A DNA stretch of 5,440 bases. It comes from an uncultured Lachnospiraceae bacterium. Its GTDB lineage: Bacteria > Bacillota > Clostridia > Lachnospirales > Lachnospiraceae. Position numbers and translations under genes: made by a program. Below are positions 5,007-5,440 of this stretch, piece after piece; the first letter of the stretch is position 1, and every line of letters begins with the position of its first letter. The notes below the pieces were generated by a model that worked only from the letters and a program-made list of their open reading frames with translations, did no database searches and was not told the origin of the DNA. Where the stretch lies: assembly GCA_902782815.1 (NCBI GenBank), contig CACZOS010000028.1:1-5440 (forward strand). Direction: 5' to 3'.

Positions 5007-5440
5007 TCACAAGCCTGCCTTAACCCGGTCAAAGGTATCCCTGATCTCCTGGGAAGGTTCCTCGGTGACAAGGGAAACCACAACATTCACAACAAGAGCG
5101 ATGATAAAAGCCGGAAGCAATTCATAGATAGCCCAGGCTCCTCCCATGGGAGCAATGAGGAATTTCCAGACAAAGATGGCCACTCCGCCGGCAATCATGC
5201 CGAAGGTGGCACCTGCCCGGTTGCTTCTTCTCCAGAAGAGGGCCAGGAGAACTACCGGACCGAAAGCGGCACCGAAACCTGCCCAGGCAAAGGAAACGAC
5301 ACGGAACACAGAGCTGTTGGGATTCCAGGCGAGAAGGATTCCCACCACAGCAATGCCCACAACAGTAAGTCTGGCTACGATCATGGAAACCCGGGTACTT
5401 AGTTTTACACCGAAGAATTCACGGACCAGGTCTTCAGACA
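5007..5440 (-). CDS. putP: Sodium/proline symporter, C-terminal part (5' end outside window)
   Basis: The C-terminal 144 residues or so of a sodium:solute symporter (SSSF) that imports proline with Na+ across the cytoplasmic membrane. The frame is open to the window edge: before the ATG at 5384 it reads SEDLVREFFGVKLSTRVS, which continues the family alignment, so that ATG is internal. Four membrane segments are visible: IVARLTVVGIAVVGILLAW, VSFAWAGFGAAFGPVVLLAL, AGATFGMIAGGVAIFVWKF and AIYELLPAFIIALVVNVVVS. The FAWAGFGAAFGPVVL block closely matches the PutP block YAWAGFGAAFGPVVL known from E. coli, and points to proline rather than another SSSF substrate. The Na+-site residues lie upstream of the window. 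A charged cytoplasmic tail ends at TGA 5007-5009. The same strand as the sensor operon, with a terminator between, means it is a separate transcript. Confidence 0.9.
   Translation of the reverse strand, partial: SEDLVREFFGVKLSTRVSMIVARLTVVGIAVVGILLAWNPNSSVFRVVSFAWAGFGAAFGPVVLLALFWRRSNRAGATFGMIAGGVAIFVWKFLIAPMGGAWAIYELLPAFIIALVVNVVVSLVTEEPSQEIRDTFDRVKAGL

Overview
The window looks like a chromosomal segment of a low-to-mid GC Firmicute, most likely a gut Clostridium of the Lachnospiraceae type. The pointers are strong GGAGG-type ribosome binding sites, sigma-A-like promoters, classic U-tailed terminators, a TTG start, and families typical of that group (a TrpB2-type enzyme, a CmpB-like PF06541 membrane protein, and a PocR sensor paired with an AraC-type response regulator). 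The species assignment is inference. No mobile element, tRNA, rRNA or CRISPR array was seen.

Layout from left to right. (1) 1-502 (+) is the 3' end of a TrpB2-like PLP enzyme. (2) A hairpin at 578-612 lies between it and a convergent gene, 595-1485 (-), for a five-helix PF06541 membrane protein whose cytoplasmic tail carries a 33-bp tandem repeat. (3) 1486-1691 is a divergent promoter region with a good promoter on each strand and an inverted repeat. (4) 1692-2210 (+) encodes an unrecognised 172-residue Ala/Lys/Pro-rich protein with short repeated motifs and three predicted amphipathic helices, closed by a strong 14-bp-stem terminator at 2255-2291. (5) 2323-3318 (-) and 3353-4621 (-) form a sensor/regulator operon. 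(6) 4622-5006 is a 385-base intergenic region with the likely sensor promoter, a repeated TATCCTAT element and the terminator of the next gene. (7) 5007-5440 (-) is the C-terminal end of a PutP-type sodium/proline symporter.

The most interesting item is the sensor/regulator pair. By layout it is a two-component system: a PocR ligand-binding domain, a coiled coil and a LytS-like kinase module, then a receiver plus AraC DNA-binding domain. Both halves have lost the residues needed for phosphotransfer. The kinase has Gln where the phospho-accepting His should be and a broken N-box and glycine box. The receiver has Glu in place of the phospho-accepting Asp and has lost the metal-binding Asp pair. 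Yet both reading frames are intact and both folds look preserved. This suggests a signalling pair that works by ligand binding and direct contact rather than by phosphate. Its ligand and target genes cannot be read from this window. PutP and the 172-residue protein are the nearest candidates by position only.
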